In this document: one piece after another, positions 5,868 to 8,659 of the stretch
Layout: each line of letters opens with the position of its first letter
Numbering within the stretch: position 1 is the first letter of the stretch
Assembly: GCA_030146905.1 (NCBI GenBank)
Contig: JASLAV010000294.1
Coordinates: 1 to 8,659, forward strand
Origin: Lentzea sp.
GTDB taxonomy: Bacteria > Actinomycetota > Actinomycetes > Mycobacteriales > Pseudonocardiaceae
DNA length: 8,659 bases
Direction of reading: 5' to 3'
Notes under the pieces: model-generated
Databases searched by the model: none
Seen by the model: the letters and a program-made list of their open reading frames with translations, nothing else
Told to the model about the DNA's origin: nothing
Translations under genes and position numbers: made by a program

Positions 5868-6476
5868 GTGGGCTTCGGAACCATCGGTGCCGGGACGGTC
5901 GCGCAGGCCATCGCCCGTCACCTCGTGACCGCCGGCCATGAGGTAGTGCTCAGCAACAGCCGTGGTCCGGACACGCTGCTCGACACCGTGGCGGGGCTGG
6001 GGCCGCTCGCCCGTGCGGGCACGATCGAGGAAGCGGCCGCGGCCGACGTGGTGTTCCTCGCCGTGCCGTGGCCCCAGGTCGGCGACGCGCTGTCCGGTCT
6101 GTCCTCCTGGGACGGTCGAATCCTGGTCGACACCACGAACTCCGGGTTCGCGCCGCCCGCGGTGGAGGACCTCGGGGTGGAGACGTCCAGCGAGTTCGTC
6201 GCACGGCTGGCGCCGGGTGCTCGGGTGGTCAAGGCCTTCAACACCCTCTACGCGCAGTACATCGCCGCTGATCCGCGGCACGCCGAAGGCAGGCAGCTGC
6301 TGTTCTACGCGGCCGACGACGCCGACGCCAAGGCCGGTTTCCACGCGCTCTTCGCCGGCGTCGGGTTCGCCCCGGTCGACGCCGGACCGCTGCGCGACGG
6401 TGGCCGGCTGATGCAGGTGGGCAGCGTGCTCTCGGCGCTGCACGCCGTGAAGCTGGATGGAGAAGACCTGTCATGA
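5868..6476 (+). CDS. NADPH-dependent F420 reductase-like Rossmann oxidoreductase
   Basis: A 202-residue protein of the NADP/F420-dependent oxidoreductase family (COG2085 type, F420-reductase/NpdG relatives). Known members transfer hydride between NADP(H) and coenzyme F420; close actinobacterial homologues may act on other substrates, so the reaction is inferred. The N-terminal GTIGAGTVAQAIARHL (4-19) is the dinucleotide fold and SNSRG (29-33) is the NADP-phosphate-binding loop. AVPW (65-68), ILVDTTN (85-91) and VKAFNTL (121-127) are family motifs. The protein ends shortly after the short C-terminal domain, a normal length. GTG 5868 has GGAAGGAG (5854-5861) 6 nt upstream. Its stop overlaps the next ATG by 4 bp (ATGA), indicating translational coupling. 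Expression is probably controlled by the divergent TetR regulator. Confidence 0.88.
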   Translation: MGFGTIGAGTVAQAIARHLVTAGHEVVLSNSRGPDTLLDTVAGLGPLARAGTIEEAAAADVVFLAVPWPQVGDALSGLSSWDGRILVDTTNSGFAPPAVEDLGVETSSEFVARLAPGARVVKAFNTLYAQYIAADPRHAEGRQLLFYAADDADAKAGFHALFAGVGFAPVDAGPLRDGGRLMQVGSVLSALHAVKLDGEDLS

Positions 6477-7462
6477 AAGCCCTCGCCTACGAGAAGGCTC
6501 ATCCGCTCGACGCGTTCGCCGTCGAGCTGACCGACGTCGAGGAACCCCGGCTGCGCGACGGTGATCTGCTGGTCGAGGTCGCCGCGATCGGCGTCAACGC
6601 CGGCGAGGCCTCGATCCGGGCGGCGCGCAGTGCCGCGCCCGGCGGACGGGTCGTCCTCGGCTGGGAGTTCGCCGGCGTGGTCGCCGCCACCGGCCCCTCG
6701 GCCACCGGCTTCGCGGTCGGTGACCGGGTCATGGGCACCGGCGACTTCACCCGCGACGGTTGCTGGGCCGAGCGGGTCGCCGTGGACCACCGGATCGTCG
6801 CGAAGATCCCGGACGAGCTCACGTTCGCCGACGCCGCTTCCCTGCCCATCGGCGTCCTCACGGCGTGGGAGGCGTTGTTCCGCGACCAGGACTCCTTGCC
6901 CGCGGGGGTGAACCGCGTGCTCGTCATCGGAGCGGCGGGCGGCGTCGGGTCGATGGCGACCCAGCTGCTGAAGGCGAGGACGTCCGCGTTCGTGATCGGC
7001 ACCGCGTCACGGCCCGAGTCAGCGCGCTGGGTCACGACGATGGGCGCCGACCTGGTGATCGACCACACCGACCTGCCAGGTCAGCTTCGCACCGCCGGTG
7101 CCGTCGACATGGTGCTCTCCACGGCGAGGACCGGCACTCACCTGGCAGCCGTCACAGAGGTGCTGCGGCCGTTCGGTCACCTCTCCGTCATCGACTCCGC
7201 CGGTCCCCTCGACCTAGACGCGTTCACGGGCAAATCCCTGTCGCTGCACACCGAGACGGTCTTCAGCAGGATCATCGCCGGAGCTGATCCCGGCAGCCAG
7301 GGACGGATCCTCACCCGCGCGGCGCAGGACGTCGTCGCAGGCCGGCTGCGCCCGATCGGCACGACAACGCTGCACGGGCTGACCGCGGAGACGATGCGGA
7401 CGGCTCACGCGCTCGTCGAGAGCGGCCGGACGATCGGCAAGACCGTGATCTCGGTCGAGTGA
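6473..7462 (+). CDS. Zinc-less MDR-family NADPH:quinone reductase-like oxidoreductase
   Basis: A 329-residue medium-chain dehydrogenase/reductase of the quinone-oxidoreductase branch, cytoplasmic and probably NADPH-dependent; such enzymes reduce quinones, enones or related electrophiles. The GroES-like N-terminal domain contains VAAIGVNAGEASIR (36-49) and LGWEFAGVVAATG (62-74). The VNAGEASIR segment and WEFAG lack the Cys and His zinc ligands of true alcohol dehydrogenases, and there is no four-cysteine structural lobe. The Rossmann domain has GAAGGVGSMATQLLKA (153-168). The C-terminal ALVESGRTIGKTVI matches the family end. Overall it is closest to the zinc-binding-ADH-family TIGR02817-type group, despite that name. 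ATG 6473 overlaps the stop of the F420-reductase-like gene, so the two products are probably made together under TetR control. Confidence 0.9.
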   Translation: MKALAYEKAHPLDAFAVELTDVEEPRLRDGDLLVEVAAIGVNAGEASIRAARSAAPGGRVVLGWEFAGVVAATGPSATGFAVGDRVMGTGDFTRDGCWAERVAVDHRIVAKIPDELTFADAASLPIGVLTAWEALFRDQDSLPAGVNRVLVIGAAGGVGSMATQLLKARTSAFVIGTASRPESARWVTTMGADLVIDHTDLPGQLRTAGAVDMVLSTARTGTHLAAVTEVLRPFGHLSVIDSAGPLDLDAFTGKSLSLHTETVFSRIIAGADPGSQGRILTRAAQDVVAGRLRPIGTTTLHGLTAETMRTAHALVESGRTIGKTVISVE

Positions 7463-7470
7463 GGAGACTT

Positions 7471-7864
7471 CGAGCAGCAGGACGTTTCGGCCCGGCGGCT
7501 GGTTCCCGGGCAGGCTCTGCTGGTTCTCGTTGACCTTGTAGGTCGCCTTGATGAGCTCGGCTGCGTTGTCCACGCTGTCCGCGGCGTGGCTGGTGAACGT
7601 CCGCTGGACCGTCACCCCTGGCAGGGCCGCCGCCAAGCCGGCGGCGATGGCACGGTTGCCGGCCGCGGTCTGGAGCCGGAGAAGCGCGTTGCGATCCGGG
7701 GCGAGCCGCAAGGCCGGCGCGCCATCCTCGTCCCGGCGGTGCTTCCGATCGGCTCCCCCGCGAGCGCGCCGCTCTGAGCGGTCACTTGCCGAAGATCCTC
7801 CACGAGGTGGTCCTACCTGACAACTGACGGGGCTACGACCGGCCGGGCGAGGCGCCTCCGGCAT
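7471..7864 (-). pseudogene. Remnant of a DUF4157/eCIS-type protein N-terminus (LQxxAGNxA...VQR module)
   Basis: On the minus strand an open frame from ATG 7864 encodes a charged, disordered start, then DRNALLRLQTAAGNRAIAAG (residues 58-76) and LPGVTVQRTF (81-90). It continues to about residue 132, where it collides with the 3' end of the MDR gene. The LLxLQxxAGNxA...VQR pattern is what I recognise as the N-terminal module of many actinobacterial DUF4157-containing and eCIS-associated effector-like proteins. Full-length members are several hundred residues long and continue into a DUF4157 or toxin domain, which is absent. Reading on past 7462 gives only antisense of the MDR gene. There is no ribosome site at 7864. 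The gene is best read as a truncated fragment; a short functional protein cannot be excluded. Confidence 0.5.
7490..7511 (+). terminator. Weak hairpin downstream of the reductase-MDR operon
   Basis: GCCCGG (7490-7495) and CCGGGC (7506-7511) form 6-bp arms with a 10-nt loop, 28 nt after the MDR stop. There is no T-tract, and the sequence also lies inside the minus-strand remnant frame, so the repeat may be incidental. Confidence 0.25.
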
Positions 7865-7884
7865 TGCCGGTGGCGGTCAAGCCC

Positions 7885-7890
7885 TACAGT
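7885..7890 (+). promoter_or_regulatory. -10 element (TACAGT) for a leaderless transcript
   Basis: TACAGT fits TANNNT and is followed by exactly 7 nt and then GTG 7898, placing the transcription start at the start codon. A TTGCCG resembling a -35 lies at 7864-7869, with a short 15-bp spacer. No ribosome-binding site precedes the GTG. Confidence 0.55.
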
Positions 7891-7897
7891 CACAGGC

Positions 7898-8371
7898 GTG
7901 ACTGGCGCGCCGGATGCCCCGCTTTCAGCGATCGATGACACCATCATCGTCGAATATGGACAGTTTTGCCTGCAAGACCTGGCCCGCCTGCATGGCGCCA
8001 CAGCAGTACCGGTTCCCGGTGGCGACGACTGGTTGCTGGCAGGTGGCCGCGGAGGGGTGCTGTTCCGCAGCGCTGAGAGCGACCACTACCCGGCCGTCCG
8101 GGTCGAGCTGTGGGCCACGCGACCACCGACGCACGACCAACCCTTCGACGCGACCGGCGATTCCACGTTTTCGATGGACGGCACGGAGCTCCAGCTGTGG
8201 TCGATCACAGCCGCGATGGGCGACCACACCCTCCCCGTGCCCGCGGCAGGCACCTACCACGTTCGGGCCTACGTCAGCGGCCAAGCCGACATCGAAGCCG
8301 CGGAAGCCATCGAGCCCGCCAGCTTCGCCGAAGGCGTCGAACGATGGCTCATCCAGATCTGGCCGGTGTAG
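7898..8371 (+). CDS. Small cytoplasmic protein of unknown function, ComJ-like pattern
   Basis: A 157-residue acidic protein without signal peptide or membrane helix. It opens with a short linker and IIVEYGQFCLQD (16-27). It then has VLFRSAESDHYPAVRVELW (54-72), an FDATGDSTFSMDG turn (83-95), LPVPAAGTYHVRAYVSG (112-128) and a closing GVERWLIQIWPV (146-157). The IxxxYGQF start and the LPxxGTYxxRxxV strand resemble the Bacillus ComJ (nuclease inhibitor) layout and related small beta-sandwich proteins common in actinomycetes. This is pattern resemblance only and no function is claimed. GTG 7898 lacks a ribosome site but is 7 nt after a TACAGT -10, pointing to leaderless translation. The gene stands alone between a remnant and a convergent phosphodiesterase-like gene. 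Confidence 0.8.
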   Translation: MTGAPDAPLSAIDDTIIVEYGQFCLQDLARLHGATAVPVPGGDDWLLAGGRGGVLFRSAESDHYPAVRVELWATRPPTHDQPFDATGDSTFSMDGTELQLWSITAAMGDHTLPVPAAGTYHVRAYVSGQADIEAAEAIEPASFAEGVERWLIQIWPV

Positions 8372-8413
8372 AAGCGACCCGGATCGTCACCCGGACTCGA
8401 CGAACCCCGTGGC

Positions 8414-8457
8414 GAACCGAAGTGGCCTCCGCCCGCCATGGGCTCTGCCCTCGGTTC
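8414..8457. terminator. Possible bidirectional terminator between convergent genes
   Basis: GAACCGA (8414-8420) and TCGGTTC (8451-8457) are perfect 7-bp inverted arms enclosing a second small hairpin (GCCC-N5-GGGC, 8431-8443). The structure fills the 84-bp gap between convergent genes. It has no T-tract, and its right arm touches the stop codon of the minus-strand gene. Confidence 0.35.
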
Positions 8458-8659
8458 AGCCCTTGCGCCGCTCAGCCGGGTCGTTCGCCAGGAGGAACTC
8501 CCGCAACCCCGCGAGGTCGTCGGTGTTGATGTGGTCGACGCCGGCCGCGAGCAGCTCACGCCACACCGCGTTCCGCGCCTCGCCCGCCACGTCCGGGGTG
8601 GCCCAGAACCGCACCCGGTAGCCGGCGGCGTGTGCCTGCGACACGATGCGGTGGAGCTT
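8456..8659 (-). CDS. PI-PLC/glycerophosphodiester phosphodiesterase-like protein (C-terminal end; 5' part outside window)
   Basis: Only the last 67 residues are visible, in one open frame that reaches the window edge. It reads KLHRIVSQAH, then VRFWATPD, ARNAVWRELLAAGVDHINTD and DLAGLREFLLAND. In the TIM-barrel phosphodiesterases related to PI-specific phospholipase C and glycerophosphodiesterase, the last strands carry the pattern RFWATP...WxxLxxAGVDxINTDDLxGL. The match is characteristic of the actinobacterial secreted or lipoprotein members of this superfamily. The catalytic histidines and metal-binding residues lie upstream and outside the window, so activity and localisation cannot be judged. 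It ends in a basic ERRKG tail and is convergent with the small unknown gene, with a possible shared hairpin between them. Confidence 0.75.
   Translation of the reverse strand, partial: KLHRIVSQAHAAGYRVRFWATPDVAGEARNAVWRELLAAGVDHINTDDLAGLREFLLANDPAERRKG

Noticed and set aside
5778..6443. Open frame of 221 codons on the minus strand
   Set aside because: Antisense to the F420-reductase-like gene and reads through the operators; no conserved motif.
7612..7803. 63-codon minus-strand frame starting GTGGAGGATC, considered as the true start of the LQxxAGN remnant
   Set aside because: It is in a different frame from the LQxxAGN module, so it could join it only through a frameshift that the sequence does not demonstrate.
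7914..8621. Open frame of 235 codons on the plus strand
   Set aside because: Alternate frame of the ComJ-like gene; Ser/Arg/Pro-rich shadow composition and it continues into the convergent phosphodiesterase-like gene.
1..8659. CRISPR array, tRNA/rRNA, transposase or attachment sites
   Set aside because: No regularly spaced repeats, no cloverleaf or rRNA sequence and no recombinase or transposase motif were seen on either strand.

Overview
The window is high-GC DNA with strong G/C bias at third codon positions, frequent GTG starts and TANNNT-type promoters. Its gene families (F420-type reductase, a DUF6294-like secreted protein, GH92) point to an actinomycete, most likely a Pseudonocardiales-type soil genome (Lentzea, Saccharothrix or Amycolatopsis relatives). 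That placement is inferred from composition and family resemblance, not from a search.

Layout. (1) 1-631, minus: 5' part of a zinc-dependent alcohol/formaldehyde-type dehydrogenase that runs off the left edge. (2) 632-711: divergent intergenic region with two inverted repeats. (3) 712-1641, plus: N-terminal third of a molybdopterin oxidoreductase (NasA/FdhF-like), cut off after about residue 262 and ending in a foreign-looking hydrophobic tail. (4) 4492-1624, minus: a probable two-gene secretion operon encoding a small exported beta-rich protein and a complete GH92 alpha-mannosidase. (5) 4647-5069, plus: a divergently transcribed small exported protein resembling DUF6294, followed by a strong hairpin shared with the convergent TetR gene. 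(6) 5131-7462: a TetR-family regulator (minus) divergent from a translationally coupled pair (plus), namely an NADPH:F420-reductase-like Rossmann protein and a zinc-less MDR quinone-reductase-like oxidoreductase. The 125-bp gap between them holds three copies of one 26-bp dyad (TGATG-N8-CATCA core) lying over both predicted promoters. (7) 7463-7897: decayed remnant (minus) of a gene with the LxxLQxxAGNxA...VQR N-terminal module seen in DUF4157/eCIS-type actinobacterial proteins. (8) 7898-8371, plus: small cytoplasmic protein of unknown function with a probable leaderless start. (9) 8456-8659, minus: C-terminal end of a PI-PLC/glycerophosphodiesterase-like protein that runs off the right edge.

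How the genes work together. The clearest circuit is the TetR/reductase/MDR module, which looks like an autoregulated, inducer-responsive redox or detoxification unit. The GH92 operon and the DUF6294-like gene share a divergent promoter region with a perfect 14-bp palindrome and may form a secreted glycan-degrading group. The dehydrogenase next to the molybdoenzyme remnant suggests a former formaldehyde-to-formate-to-CO2 module that has lost its second step. I see no tRNA, rRNA, CRISPR array, transposase or intact mobile element, and no clear-cut new defence or biosynthetic system. The most noteworthy items are the triple operator, the chimeric molybdoenzyme remnant and the LQxxAGN remnant.
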